From Acanthacorydalis orientalis (lineage: Eukaryota; Arthropoda; Insecta; Megaloptera; Corydalidae): 64,000 bases of DNA. Shown piece by piece: positions 34,680 to 46,228 of this stretch (positions within the stretch are counted from its first letter, which is position 1; each line of letters opens with the position of its first letter). The DNA lies in NCBI GenBank assembly GCA_034766995.1, contig CM068317.1:49500425-49564424 (forward strand). The letters are read 5' to 3'. A program made the position numbers and the translations under genes. The notes beneath the pieces are model-generated. The model saw nothing but the letters and a program-made list of their open reading frames with translations, did not search any database and was not told where the DNA came from.

Positions 34680-35180
34680 GCTCGACGACTATTCGTCGTG
34701 CCCGGGCACGTACTTAAATATAGAGACGCGTTTATTCAATTTCAATAGCATTAGATCAGATTACAAGCGTCGGCTGTAACCCGTTCTCAGAATTCGGCGA
34801 ATAAGTTCACACGGAATTAGCAGATCTCCACGTAATAAGAGGATTTAATTAACATTAAGTGATATTATCCTCATTAGTGCGACCCGTTAATCCGACATTA
34901 GGACTGAAATGCGTTCTTTGAGACGACGTCGCGCACTGCATTACTTTCAACTGGATAATTAGCGTCCGTTACGGGGAACCGAACGACGTCCACGGACGAC
35001 CTGTCAACGGGAACGTGTCTTTTCATCGGTCGGACCGTGCGGTAGGATCGTATCAATGACGGTCGGTTCTTCTCTTCTCTTTTCTTTTCTGGTAGATGTT
35101 TGTCGTCAGTTTTTAATCTAAAGTATTTAGTCGATTTGGAAATATCAGACAGCTGTCGACAGTTAAACATTGTCACTAAT
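34680..35180. promoter_or_regulatory. Candidate cis-regulatory block
   Basis: Non-repetitive balanced-composition sequence close to the putative gene 5' end. It has a 14-bp palindrome CGTGCCC/GGGCACG at 34697 and clustered homeodomain-type cores (TTAATTAA, CATTAAGTG, CATTAG, GTTAATCC) between 34850 and 34900. A coding role is unlikely. The regulatory role is inferred. Confidence 0.35.
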
Positions 35181-35566
35181 TGACATTGAATAAAATATAT
35201 TCGACTCCGAAAATTCCTAATTCAATCAAAATTCTATTTAAGTCAATTTGCCGTTTAAAACATACAACAGTTTTAATTCTTTCGATCACAACTAATAAAA
35301 CTGTTTGAAATCTAAAAACCTGATTATCGGACTAGAAAAAATAAAAATGTCTAGTTTAAGTATTATATATATATATAACTAATAATCAGGATTTTATATG
35401 AAACTGATAATCACTGTCACATAAAAAGAAAATTAACGATCCTGTATAAATATTTAAGTTCACTTTTATTAGAAATCGACATTCTTCTAAACGAGTATCA
35501 ATACTGGACTATAAAATTTTACAACATGAATTATCACACCGTTATATATTTTTATATTAGTTCATC

Positions 35567-35571
<5 letters not shown>

Positions 35572-35616
<45 letters not shown>
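35572..35616. repeat. (TA)n microsatellite
   Basis: Lies in the intron just 3' of the exon at 35669 (minus strand). Confidence 0.95.
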
Positions 35617-35620
<4 letters not shown>

Positions 35621-35668
35621 AGAATATTTTCGCAATGATATAAAAATAGATAATCAAAAGTAACTTAC

Positions 35669-35759
35669 CCTGTGGTTCTGTCGTCACGGGGATCTTCTTT
35701 GAAGCATCCATTGTTATATCCTTTCTCGTTAACTTTCACGATTTCACAAGCACTTCACT
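35669..35759 (-). CDS. Exon with translation start of an unidentified gene
   Basis: On the minus strand an acceptor (TTCGTTTTCAG) precedes 48 bases of 5' UTR, then ATG at 35711 in a strong context (ATAACAATGG; A at -3, G at +4). The coding part is MDASKKIPVTTEPQ plus one base, ending at ACAG|G with donor GTAAGT, so the following intron is phase 1. An in-frame TGA upstream makes this the first usable Met. Spliced to the putative exon ending at 38119, the transcript would carry a 10-codon upstream frame (MIESEVLVKS). The coding part is 43 bases and the reading continues in exons not seen in this window, perhaps beyond base 1. I do not recognise the protein. The matching signals at both edges make chance unlikely. 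Confidence 0.6.
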
Positions 35760-35817
35760 CTGAAAACGAACAAAGACGAATGAATATAAATTTGGAATAA
35801 CATGAGGAGTACACATA

Positions 35818-35819
<2 letters not shown>

Positions 35820-35858
<39 letters not shown>

Positions 35859-35865
35859 ATATATG
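35820..35865. repeat. (TA)n microsatellite
   Basis: Lies in the putative intron between 38118 and 35760. Confidence 0.95.
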
Positions 35866-36240
35866 TTTGCATATAGATTGGTTTCATGGGGTAAAAATAA
35901 TAAGAATAATAGTGGTACAAGAGGATCGAGTTCGATGTATGTTGAGATTATGTCTGAAACTTCGGCGGCCATGTTGACGTTTCTGATAAAGTGGAAAAGT
36001 TGAGGAGCGGGTCGAAAGATCGACCGGAAGTACTGCGTTGTATTTATGTGTGTGACTGTATATAGGAATATGCGGGAAGCTCGAAAACGTTGCTCATAAA
36101 TGAACTTCAAGAACAATGTGATTTTATTATAGAAAAAAAACCTATTCTGACACTGTGTCTAATTTATTTAGCCGGTGTCAGAATTGATTTTGTAATAAAA
36201 TGACTTTTCGAGCAACGCAAGACACTTTTAGTTACATGCG

Positions 36241-36462
36241 TGTCTTTCTGGGAACAGATTTAACACAGATGAGGAGGTAATAGTCGAAGTGGACGCCTGT
36301 TTTGAAGAGTTTGAAGAATCACACATTAACACTGATACTATAGTAAAGTTCAATGAAATGTATTAACCTTAAAGGAGTTTGTGTTGAAAAATAAAAATGA
36401 TTTTACTGTCCGAGCCGTTGTCTTTATTTTCACGTCTAACAGTTTTTTGTAACACCCTCGCA
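36241..36462 (+). pseudogene. Mariner C-terminal fragment with right terminal repeat
   Basis: The plus strand reads CLSGNRFNTDEEVIVEVDAC, FEEFEESHIN, stop at 36364. It is closely similar to the minus-strand remnant ending at 22590 (FNTDEEVIVEVDACFEELE). A shifted frame just after shows INLKGVCVEK, the remains of the KGDYVEK ending. The inverse terminal repeat TTTTTTGTAACACCCTCG follows. Only the last 60 or so residues are present. Confidence 0.8.
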
Positions 36463-36479
36463 TGTACAAGTAGTGCTGA

Positions 36480-37200
36480 TTAATAAACGTATCGAACCTC
36501 ATATATTTCCCAAGAAACTTGCTTAAAAGACAATTTTTCTTATAACAATCCGTGCAAAACTCACGCCAAACCCCACCGCTTCGAATCCTGTCAATAGTAG
36601 TTCGATATTAATTCGAAATTCGGGTTCGATTTTGTTTTTTTGTAATTCAAATCACGAATCAAAAGTTTCTCCAATTTAATGGTAATTGAACAAATTCCGT
36701 ATATCACATCTATACCAAAATACAAGGTTCAGAACAAGGCGTACGAAAAAATACATAGGCACACTCATATGTATATATATATATATGTATATGTATACGA
36801 TTGTATGTATGTAAATATAAATTCATTCGCATAATTTCATACATCTTAAGAGGAAAACGTGGAAACAAATTTGCATATAAATAGATAACGATATAAACGT
36901 TATATGTAAAAAGTAACAGTCTTTTTCTTGAGTTTTCGTAACGTGTTTTCGTTTCCTATACGATTTTTACATTTTATGAAAAGAAATGTCTATATATATA
37001 TATATGTCCTCCTATAAAAAATAAAATAGGAAAATAGCTGAAAGTTTCGTCTTTATTATTATCTCTTATTTTTATGGATTGAGATATGAATTGAGATATT
37101 TGTTTGTCAGTTAATTTTTGATCAAAGTTTATTCGTGTCTCGTACGATGTTTTATTTGTATTTGAAGTTTTATACATTGGTCTCTGTTTTTACGGTGTTT
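36480..37200. other. AT-rich stretch with small TA tracts
   Basis: Short TA/TATG tracts lie at 36769-36797 and 36990-37006. Nothing else was recognised. Confidence 0.4.
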
Positions 37201-37204
37201 TTAT

Positions 37205-37209
<5 letters not shown>

Positions 37210-37254
<45 letters not shown>
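37210..37254. repeat. (TA)n microsatellite
   Basis: A pure TA run. Confidence 0.95.
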
Positions 37255-37258
<4 letters not shown>

Positions 37259-37300
37259 CTGGATGTTTCAAACAGTTTTATATAACAGAATAAATCTATA

Positions 37301-37330
37301 CACGAGGCTGATTTGAAAAGAGTTCACATA
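37301..37330 (+). mobile_element. Solo mariner terminal repeat
   Basis: CACGAGGCTGATTTGAAAAG follows TA at 37299-37300 and resembles the end at 22500 (CACGAGACGG). No partner end or coding part is visible downstream. Confidence 0.5.
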
Positions 37331-37339
37331 TACTTAGAT

Positions 37340-37770
37340 TGTTAAGCTAATTCCTGGATTCAAGCTGGAGTATTGCAGTAAAATGAAATTGAACCAAAGT
37401 AATGCAGTGTAGAATAGTTCAAAAGTTTTATCAATCGAGGGGGGTCGAGCGAAGGTCGAACATCTGAGTGAGAACCAAATGATCGATTGATTTGAAACAA
37501 TTGTTGTCTTGGGAAGATCATTGTTTAAGTGCATGTTATGATGATGTCGTAATTTAATAATTCTATGTTGAAATATTGTCATGGATTGATTTATCTCCCT
37601 CCATACACACATCTGACCAAAAATGATCAAAGAATAGTTGAATATTGAATATTGTTTGATCACAAAATGTTTGTCTTAAGACATTTAAGAGATTCGGCAA
37701 TCTAATTCCTGGATTGACGCTGTAGCATTGGAATCAAGTGAAATTACTTTGAATAAGTATGAAACATTTT
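37340..37770. repeat. Direct duplication, about 355-bp offset
   Basis: CTAATTCCTGGATT..AGCTG and the following 50 bases recur at 37704 with moderate divergence. Confidence 0.6.
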
Positions 37771-38118
37771 TCGTGTTTCTCTTCATTGTGCCAGTTCGGG
37801 AATTAAATTGTCAAGCCTTGTATTGTTCACTCTCGGTATTCAGTTAATCGTTTTTCAATGTGTAAACTATTTGAAAAGTAGATAAAGCAATGAATTCATT
37901 TTAGTCTTGAGATCGGACCGAGAATAACAAACAGTACAGTTATTATAAAAAAAAATAATCTCAAACGGGACGAATACAAAATGAATGTCGTTTAACATTA
38001 GCGACAAAATATATCCCTCATAAAACGCAATTCCTCCGCAATGCTTATTCCCCCGGCGACACCGCACCACCGAAAACCATTATCATTTTCTTGAGCGGAG
38101 ATAAAAAAAAATCCTCAC

Positions 38119-38155
38119 CTCAATCATGAACTTATCCCGGGACGATGTTCGATAT
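38119..38155 (-). other. Putative 5' non-coding first exon
   Basis: Lies about 31 to 67 bases downstream of the TATA box and ends GATTGAG|GTGAGG, a strong splice donor at 38118. The next acceptor of good quality on this strand is at 35760, giving an intron of about 2.36 kb. It contains ATG ATT GAG, which would begin a short upstream frame after splicing. The 5' edge is an estimate from the TATA position. Confidence 0.5.
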
Positions 38156-38178
38156 CCCACGCAGACGGGGCGCGTGCA

Positions 38179-38186
38179 ATTTTATA
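38179..38186 (-). promoter_or_regulatory. TATA box with upstream GAGA-type motif
   Basis: TATAAAAT on the minus strand. About 20-45 bases upstream lies CGAGAGAGTGAGAC, similar to GAGA-factor sites. The block 38100-38300 is much less AT-rich than its flanks. Together with the donor at 38118 this makes a plausible core promoter for the minus-strand gene. Confidence 0.55.
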
Positions 38187-38299
38187 ACCGGAGCGACGCC
38201 GTCTCACTCTCTCGTCTCTTTGACTACTAATTCCGACGCTGGAGAACTTTCTCTTTTTGAAGAGGACGACGACAGATTGACAGAATTAATTTAACTGAT

Positions 38300-39035
38300 G
38301 TTTAAACGACTGTACTGAAACTCAGTCGGTATGTTTTATACGCAAATTGTTCTCGAAATGTTGGTTCAAAATATTAACAAATTTGTATGACATGCGCTCG
38401 ACGGTGACGGATTTGAATACCGTCGGAATTGTTGGATCGTTCTTTTCCGTTTCACCCTGAACATTTCAAATACAATTTCTCAGACCGATGTCTTATTGTT
38501 CGGTTCGTTTATTATGATTGGAGGATTTATGTGTTTCGTTCTGTAATAGCGGTTTTGTATGTAAATGAGGAATGAAATGAATATCTTCGCAACAACAAAA
38601 TGTAACAGGAGAATGTTTCAAATCATTCAATTAAACTTTGATATTCTCATTGCTTGTTCATTCCCCTTGCGATCACTGTATTTTTTTCTATTCTTTTACA
38701 CCACAAGTTTTGTCTATTCCGGCATCTCTAGGTTTGTCCTTGTAGATTAGGCCGGTAGTTATGCCATTTTTTAAGGTTGTTATATTTTTTCTTCACAGTC
38801 TATATCGTTCTTAGGACGATAGAGAAGATTATCAAGAGCTGAATGATGCTAATAGCAATTGGAGAGACGAGTAAACGCAGCTAATCTTTCAAAGTGTATT
38901 AAAATAATTGTTTAAAAAGCAGGTCTACGCAATATAGCTCTGGCATTGTGGCTAAATTCAATACAATTTGGCCGAAATGTCAAGTAATTAATTGACGTAT
39001 GGCTTTTGAATAATTTTTGATAGAATTATGAAAAT
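38300..39035. other. Non-coding stretch upstream of the putative promoter
   Basis: AT-rich, no repeats or genes recognised. Confidence 0.35.
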
Positions 39036-39038
39036 TTG

Positions 39039-39704
39039 CAGTATATCACGACGCATAAGGCGACCTATGTATAAGACAAAGTCGAAATTTTAACACATTG
39101 CCGACCGCTAACGTTTTGCTAAAATTTTCTATGGGACCGGCTATTTTAGACATCTACAATTATTTTGGAAGGTGTGTAACTAAACTGTGATAACTTTTTT
39201 AAAGTGATGTACATTTAAATGAATTTTTTTTTATTTAGACATAAGTAACTCTAAAATTTTACATTGTCTGTATATGTAGGAAAAATGTCGTTGTCTGATC
39301 TTTCTTCTATCTCACTATCCGAATCATTGTTCTCACTTTCACAACTACTCGGTGCATCTGAAAAATATTCACAAAATTCCTCTGCAAAAATGTGTTCCTT
39401 ATCCATTATGAACGTATGAAATTTTAAAACAGAATTAATATTTACTAGAATTATTTGAACATTTTCCACCGAAGTTAAAAACCAAGTTTTGTTTTTAATT
39501 TTTTCTATTTAAAATGTACTATTCTATGAATTTATAATATATACAAAATTTAAAGTTTATTTTTTTTTTAAATAAAGAATTTAATTTCTATATAAACACA
39601 ATAAATTCTTCCTGTTATTTTAAAATTCCTGTTTTCGAATTGGGCGTATAATACGAAGCCCGTTTTCGAATTTTGAGGGTCGCCTTATACGTAGAGATAT
39701 ACAG
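39039..39704 (-). mobile_element. DNA transposon remnant with a nested piggyBac-like derivative
   Basis: The outer inverted ends are CAGTATATCACGACGCATAA, GGCGACC on the left and GGTCGCC, TTATACGTAGAGATATACAG on the right. Inside, TTAA at 39090 is followed by CACATTGCCGACCGCTAACG, a piggyBac-type end. The minus strand at 39417-39251 reads MDKEHIFAEEFCEYFSD, CESENNDSDSEIEERSDND, an acidic N-terminus of piggyBac type. It then runs straight into the end sequence, so the catalytic domain is deleted. The piggyBac partner end was not found. Confidence 0.55.
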
Positions 39705-39764
39705 TGTATACTTCAATACCAAAAATATATTATATCAGAGTATAGTTGCATGTTTTTATATTTA

Positions 39765-39960
39765 TGATCCTGTTGATACATTATCATGACGATTTTCATC
39801 TTTATAGATAGTCTATATGTATGTTCTATGCTCCTTGTTTAAACAAATGTACCATTTTCTCTAAAATCTATCTGAAGATGAAACTGAAATGGAGAACAGA
39901 CATTCAGATGATCTGAAAGGACAAAGATCCCACGACGTTTTCTACTACATTGACTTCGAA
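39765..39960 (+). repeat. Single copy of the 28.5-29.6 kb repeat unit
   Basis: Shares ATCCTGTTGAT, GAGAACAGACATTCAGATGA and GGACAAAGATCCCACGACG with the tandem units about 11 kb away. Confidence 0.55.
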
Positions 39961-40435
39961 TCGACTAAAAGATTTTTTTTGAATTAGTGGTTTATAGAAA
40001 TGTCTTTTCGGATTCTAAAAAAAAAACTCACATCGAAATGAAAAGACTTTCAATGAATTTCTATTGTCTGTGGCATGGAAAAAGTATCGAGTCGTTAAAG
40101 AAATTGAAAAAGTCATCGAAGCGGTTTTCTTACAGATGACCATTGATTGAAACTGGAACTCGGTACTTTTATGTTTGAAACGATTTCACAGTTTGTTAAA
40201 TATCACATTTTCAAAATTTCAAATGAAGAAAATAACTATAAAATTTCCCTGTTTATAAAAAGAACGTTGTACAGGTAGTTCTATCTGGAAGATGTTTCGA
40301 ACAGGAGAATTTTTAAGTATTTTTTTCCAGATACGTGCCTTTTATCAGACATATCGCCCCTATAAAGGCGAACAGAGCACAACCGTCAGATATGAACGGT
40401 TCATTGATTAACAAAAACTTGCGAATCTTTAAGAA

Positions 40436-40438
<3 letters not shown>

Positions 40439-40475
<37 letters not shown>
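40439..40475. repeat. (TA)n microsatellite
   Basis: A pure TA run. Confidence 0.95.
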
Positions 40476-40478
<3 letters not shown>

Positions 40479-40619
40479 TTGTAACGGGCACGTGTATGAA
40501 TGTGTGTGTGTGTATAAAAGTTTGACTTTTCGAGAAAGCAGCACTGGAAATTAAATGTAGTGTACGGTGTGTGTTGGACCAATATCTTTCAGCGTTCTGT
40601 GAACGTAATGCGATTTTAA

Positions 40620-40809
40620 TGCCTCTCGAGCGATCCGAGTTTTGCAAACTGACGTCTCAGAGCACGAGCGGAGGGCGCGAAACGACGACGGAGGGTCGGT
40701 AATTGCCTACAACCATGGCGTAATTTGATTAGAGTCATCACGTCAGTGCAACGTTTGTGGATTAATTGGCCGCGACTGGGTCGAACGTACTTAAGACAGC
40801 TTTTGTTCC

Positions 40810-40852
<43 letters not shown>

Positions 40853-41160
40853 ATTTTTTTCCGTTTAATGTAACGGCGACGGTCGTCGAAACGATAAAAC
40901 TTATCCCAACTCGACGATTACATGAGGATTGAGCAAGAGATGTTATGTAGCCGGCGTGTTTGAGCGGCGCCGACGACGACATTTCGCCGTTATTAAAATA
41001 TGATAAGTGGGGACATGAACGATAACTATCGGTGGTAATTTTAAAACCCTTCTCTTATCTGTACAGCGGGCACGTTTGAAAGTCACTGCGACGGAGTGAA
41101 CGGTTCGTTCACTTGTTGTCTGACGGGCGGAGACGTCGTTATCCTCTATACCGTCTTGTT
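40620..41160. promoter_or_regulatory. Candidate regulatory island split by a (TA)n tract
   Basis: Balanced-composition blocks at 40620-40800 and 40860-41160 flank a TA tract at 40815-40849. They contain homeodomain-type cores (GGATTAATTGG, GTAATTTGATTAG) and no convincing frame. Function is inferred. Confidence 0.3.
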
Positions 41161-41529
41161 TTTTTTTTATTAAAATATTAGACTAGATCCTGTTTTAATG
41201 GAAAAATGTATAGAGTCGAGATACGGTCCGTACGATTTTCATTCGAAACTGCTCGTTAATCATTTTATTTTAATTTTAATTAATTTCGGTTTTATTCATA
41301 TAATATACATGTGGCACAATTAAGGTTTAACCGCGAATATTCGATAAGTTTGTACAATTCCAGTCTGATAAATGATTGCGCTTCATTGATAAATTCGACT
41401 TTTTTTGGTAATTTTTTTAGTTTATTCGATATAGAAAGTCATAATAATACTCTTCTGCCCTTTTGAAGACAATCAATCGATAAAGTTCTCTTACAATCAC
41501 AGAAAACCGAAGATATAATCATTTTTGAA

Positions 41530-41830
41530 GATAAAATTGACTTTTCTTTTTTGTTAACTATGAATCAGGATATTTCCATTGTTTTGATTTCTGTTTTGTG
41601 TTTGATGTGCAGTGATGGATTCAAGTTTCATCAATGAACAAAATCAGTCAAATCCTTCATAAAAATGTTCAAACACTCTTAAAAATTTTACATTCGATTG
41701 CGTTGTTTGCTCAGTTGTCAACAAATTCGATACCCATCTTGATGATAACTTTTTCATACCTAATTCTTGATCAGGATATAAAATATCCATTCATCTAGGA
41801 TGAATGCATCTTCATCAATTTCAGATATTT
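41530..41830 (-). pseudogene. Mariner fragment around the first catalytic Asp
   Basis: The minus strand reads ELGMKKLSSRWVSNLLT (second helix-turn-helix end), then after shifts DET.IHHCTSNTKQKSKQW. This is the DETWIHHYTPETKxQSKQW block that holds the first catalytic aspartate of mauritiana-like mariners. The Trp codon has become a stop. It lies directly 3' of a different mariner fragment on the same strand. Confidence 0.8.
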
Positions 41831-41860
41831 TTAATCAGAGGTCTTCTAAAATAATATCGT

Positions 41861-42061
41861 TCACTTTATTGAAGAATTTAATGTCATTTCACTTTTTTTT
41901 GGAGTATCCACTTCATCATTGTGTATGAAGTCTACGCACGATACAACTCTTCTCTGTTTTTGTTCATCCGTAAGACCGTGCGGTACAAACTTTGCACATA
42001 TCTCTCTCTTTTTCAAATATTCATGTAAAGTTTTTTGAATCGTCTCTTTATTGAACTTCAA
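41861..42061 (-). pseudogene. Mariner N-terminal fragment, second lineage
   Basis: The frame contains ETIQKTLHEYLKKREICAKF then VPHGLTDEQKQRRVVSCVDF. This is the usual helix-turn-helix to catalytic linker (T...LH..L...+ICAKWVPH.LTDEQK..R). It stops about 20 residues later with no catalytic Asp. The sequence differs from the neighbouring fragment, so two insertions lie side by side. Confidence 0.8.
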
Positions 42062-42214
42062 CTCGCCTTCCTCAATGCCTGTGTTTTAAACTCATACAAA
42101 AATTTTCTCATATTTCCTACTTTTATATTTTTAATTCAATAACCCAATTTGATGCAAAATTAATGATAATACTAATGTGAAAGTGCCAAAATACATACCG
42201 GAAAATGCACTTTA

Positions 42215-42325
42215 AAATAATGTTAACATGAATACGATGAGTGACGCTTTCATTAAAAAAATTATGATTAGAATTCAAAAAATGAAAATCGCAATCATTT
42301 TCCTACCAACCTAATAAATTTGAAA
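42215..42325 (+). repeat. Dispersed repeat pair, copy A
   Basis: TAACATGAATACGATGAG, CTTTCATTAAAAAAATTA and CATTTTCCTACCAACCTAAT recur at 50595-50705 with moderate divergence. A shorter relative is near 56130. Confidence 0.6.
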
Positions 42326-42329
42326 ATCG

Positions 42330-43930
42330 AATAAATGAAAATCGTGTAATTATAATTCAATAAATTATTGAAATAAACATGAAACATGGGTGTATTTTTG
42401 ATCAATTTAATGATAATTTGAAATTCTATGAGGGATCAAATACTGAAAATAAATTTGTTATCCTTCTCAATGTACAGAATTTATTTTAAAATTTGTAACT
42501 GACCTTTCATGGCGAGATCGGGATAAAATAAAATAATTTATACTCTTAAATATAATTATAATAATAGAAAATATATAAAAAAATAAAATTAATCAATTAA
42601 AATGTGCTATTTGTGCGATAAAATAATATTACAATAATACTAATAATTTTAGTATAGCATACTAATGTTAATTTAACTGATTTTTTCATTGGAAGTAATT
42701 GTTAATGTACTATAAAATGGTTTGAGAGAGCAGAACTGATTGTCAGTCATTTTATATAAATTATAATTTTTAATTCAATTAATAGAGCAACTAGAAGATA
42801 CACTTTCAATTACGATTGATGTAAAACTATGTTTTGCATCAAAAATCTCTGAAAATGGTCCACAAAATCAACCTGGTTGATTTTAAAAAAAGATAGCTTG
42901 GTTAAGTCGATCAAGGGTTGCATCAATTCTTACTCCAGAGGAAGGGGCAACTCATGACAAACATTTTGTGATCAAACATATTTAATAAAGGATTATTTGA
43001 CCATTTTTTTATCAGATTTGTATGTGACGAGAGACGAATGTTTCAAAACCAATTCATTCACTCACAACATCGTCATCACGTGCTCTTAACCTGTAACCTT
43101 CTCAAGACTATAATTGCTTCTCATCAGAATCACTCTCGTTCACCCGACTCGAAATAATAAACACTCTCTCCTTAATTCATCGAAACGAAATCACTCAGAA
43201 ATTATAACGACTTGCTGTTTATGACTGAGATCCTCTTACAAGGATGCTCGCGTCGGATGATTTCATTACAAGCGAGATACGAAATTATCTGCATTCTGCG
43301 CAACACTTTCGCCGTCGTCGATTCTTATTTTCATTTTTTAGTCGGTCATTATGCGCTCGAGTTGAACGAGCGCACGAGCTCCGGGCTTAAATACGCCGTA
43401 TGAAAATTTAAATAGCACTTAAAAGAATATGCATTCGCCGGCAGCGGTGCTCCGTGCGGCACTTGAAACGCTTTTTACTCACTTATATTCTTTATGTTCG
43501 TGGCGACGGTAAAACGAATCGGTCGACGGTGTCGTTCGCCCGAAAAAATAACTGACGAGGAGTGTAATTGGCGAAGTAGGGGCGGTGGGTTGTTCTCTTA
43601 AATTTCTTCTCTTAGAATTGATACAAAAGATGTGACCGAAGTCGTGTGCGTATTTCATTCCTTTATAAAAGTTCGTGTAGAAAATAGAATTACATTTGAT
43701 TAAATCCTCGAATATTACACACACTCATTCGTTTATTTTCTCAACACCGACACACTTCTCTTACTAAAATGACTAATAATTACATATTGTCTTTTACATA
43801 AAAAATTTCCACTTAAGCCACAAACCACTGAAACACTTCTAATCAAAAATATTTAATAAATCATCATCGACCATTTTTCATTCTTGATTAAGCCATTCTG
43901 ATGATATAATTCACAGAGCTAATCAACAGA
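42330..43930. other. AT-rich stretch then island at 43140-43560
   Basis: Dispersed-motif copies lie near 42965 and 43843. The island has balanced composition with no recognised coding frame. Confidence 0.3.
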
Positions 43931-44300
43931 ATGTATTTAAAAAAATGGTTTAACAACCATATTTTAACTCCGCCCGCAATTATATCGAATGGATTGAGTA
44001 GTCAGAAGCAATTGTTGCCGATCCTTAGCGCGGATAAAGGAGGAAGGTTGAAAGGTAAGGTCAGCACCCTACCTTCTGTAAAAACAGAAGAATGCTCATA
44101 GAAATCTCAAGATGCCTCAGAACAGGAATCACACGGAAGAACAACTTTCCCACGTTTGTAAAAATGGACGACTTTCGGGAAAGAGATAACCTGGACGACC
44201 ATCCAAGCGATAGGCACACAACTGGCAATCCTCATCAATCGAGCTCCAGTGAACAACAAAGCAACAGGAGAATGCTCCTAGCATAATAATAATAAGAGGA
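43930..44300 (+). mobile_element. Possible retroelement 3' fragment
   Basis: A stretch with unusual composition (CTTAGCGCGGATAAAGGAGG, GGTAAGGTCAGCACC) ends in CATAATAATAATAAGAGG. A TAA-type tail is common at the 3' end of some LINEs and their derivatives. No target duplication or reverse-transcriptase motif was seen, so this is tentative. Confidence 0.3.
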
Positions 44301-44542
44301 TATATTTCATATCTTTAGAAATTTACTATTTATTTGATTCTGTACTTGAAAATCGAATTATTCTAAATCTCAACGCTTAAAAAAATTATAGAATCTCATC
44401 TAAATGCATATAATCAACAATAAAAATAATCAATAATCAATTAGTTAATATTTTTGATTAAGAAAAATGTTGGAATTGCAAGACGATTGCAGAAATCATT
44501 CATAAAAGTGAATTTTGTTTCATAGAAATTTAAATCAACTTC

Positions 44543-44546
<4 letters not shown>

Positions 44547-44595
<49 letters not shown>
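44547..44595. repeat. (TA)n microsatellite
   Basis: A pure TA run. Confidence 0.95.
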
Positions 44596-44639
44596 GCTGA
44601 TGAGACAGGGAGATAAAACGGTTTATCGTTGTACAAACG

Positions 44640-44964
44640 ATTACCACACACGACCTCATCGTACAAAAATATAAATTTTTGAAAATAGCACATTATCGAT
44701 TAACGATAATGCAGGCCGCCTCTGTGCTATAATAATAAGTGACACGAGAAGATCCTCGACACTTACGGTCGGCTCGTCTTTTCGTACAAAAAAAAACGTA
44801 CCGCCGACGCCAGTTCGGAATATGGTTAATAAATAATTCACACCTAATGAGATTCTGAACATGCGTCTTTTTCGCTGACGATGGGAGCAATCATGCAGGA
44901 TCGTCGGGGATTGTCGGTTCGTTTATAATGTGGTAGCGACGGTCCACACACACACACACACACA

Positions 44965-45009
<45 letters not shown>

Positions 45010-45150
45010 GTATTAATGTATGGGTATGTGTACCCGCCGCGACCCGTCTGTGCTCTGAGAAACATTTAGAATGAGAGAGGTCCTCGATCGATGGCCCGCA
45101 GTGACGGTCACGGATTGCCGCGCAGAGTGTACAACACATGCGGTGGGCAT
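44640..45150. other. GC-richer island with (CA)n and (TA)n
   Basis: CA 44944-44964 and TA 44968-45010 divide balanced-composition sequence. The minus strand has ACC|GTAAGTGTCG at 44761-44766, a good donor by sequence, but I see no exon upstream of it. Confidence 0.3.
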
Positions 45151-45686
45151 AAAAAAATTTATTTGAATGGTTTTAGTCATCGATAGATTCAAATATCAGC
45201 AGTAACTTTTATAACTAGCTACAATAAAGCTTGGTTCCATTTCTCTCTGTTCTGTTTGAAATTCGTTTTTTAATTCGAATAGAAAATCCGTCATCAAAAT
45301 TCTTTATCTTTATTCCCAGTTAAACTTGAAATAGTGAGTTTATCGATAGATGGTAACAATATTTTCATCGACAGGATGCCAAAGTACATATAAGATTGGA
45401 TATCTTTACAGCCAGAATGTAAATTTCAATTCTTTTCATGCATATAAGATTTGTCTATACTTTAACAATGAGCGGAATAACCTTTAGGATTATCTTTGGA
45501 GGATGACAAGACTCTCGTTGAAATAAACAAGAGACAGAAACGATCTTTAATCAATTATTGATTATTTTTGAATGGAAAAATGATTCCAGCTTGTGGACTA
45601 AGTGAGAAATTCATCTATGAAAATGAATTTAACCGGAAATCAAAAAAACTTCAATTACATTTCAGATTAAAAATGTTTTAATAAGT

Positions 45687-46228
45687 CAGGTGTACAAACT
45701 CATTCTATGCGTTTAAATTGAATCAATCATAACTCTGTCTTGAATTAAAATACTTTCTCGTCGTCTTACGATCCTGAAGTAATTATCGATAACAACGTAT
45801 CCGTTCGAGACAAATCAGAGAGAAGAAAAAACCATTTCACTGGCGAGAGAACAAGACAAGACATTTTGCAGAACGACAACGCTCGGCCGCATGTCGTGAA
45901 AAACACCGAAAACGTTATTTGTTCGTTGGACTGATAAATGCACTCTCATCGGAGCCAACGCCTTCATATTATCACCTGTTCCGGTCAGTCTAGCATCACC
46001 TGGCTGATACCCGTTTTAAATCAGTGGAAGAGGTCCGAAAATGCTTTGGCTACTTCATCGACTCGAAGTCGCCATCATTTATTCGATAAGTGATTCGTTA
46101 GTCACCCGACAGATGGAGCAAATTTATATAAAATAATGGAGGATGTTTTGAGGATTGAAATGTACTCCATTTTTCCGTAAATGCACATTAATTTTCTATA
46201 AAAAGGGCACTGTATTAATTTACAGGCC
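45687..46228 (+). mobile_element. Family-1 mariner, internally deleted, both ends present
   Basis: The left end CAGGTGTACAAACTCATTC and the inverse right end near 46205-46228 match imperfectly. The plus strand has ILQNDNARPHVVKNTE at 45862 (second catalytic Asp). From 45970 it reads YHLFRSV, stop, HHLADTRFKSVEEVRKCFGY, FIDSK, PDRWSKFI, stop, NNGGCFED, stop. The N-terminal and first-Asp regions are deleted, and several stops and a shift near 45940 break the rest. This is the best-preserved member of its family here. Confidence 0.85.
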
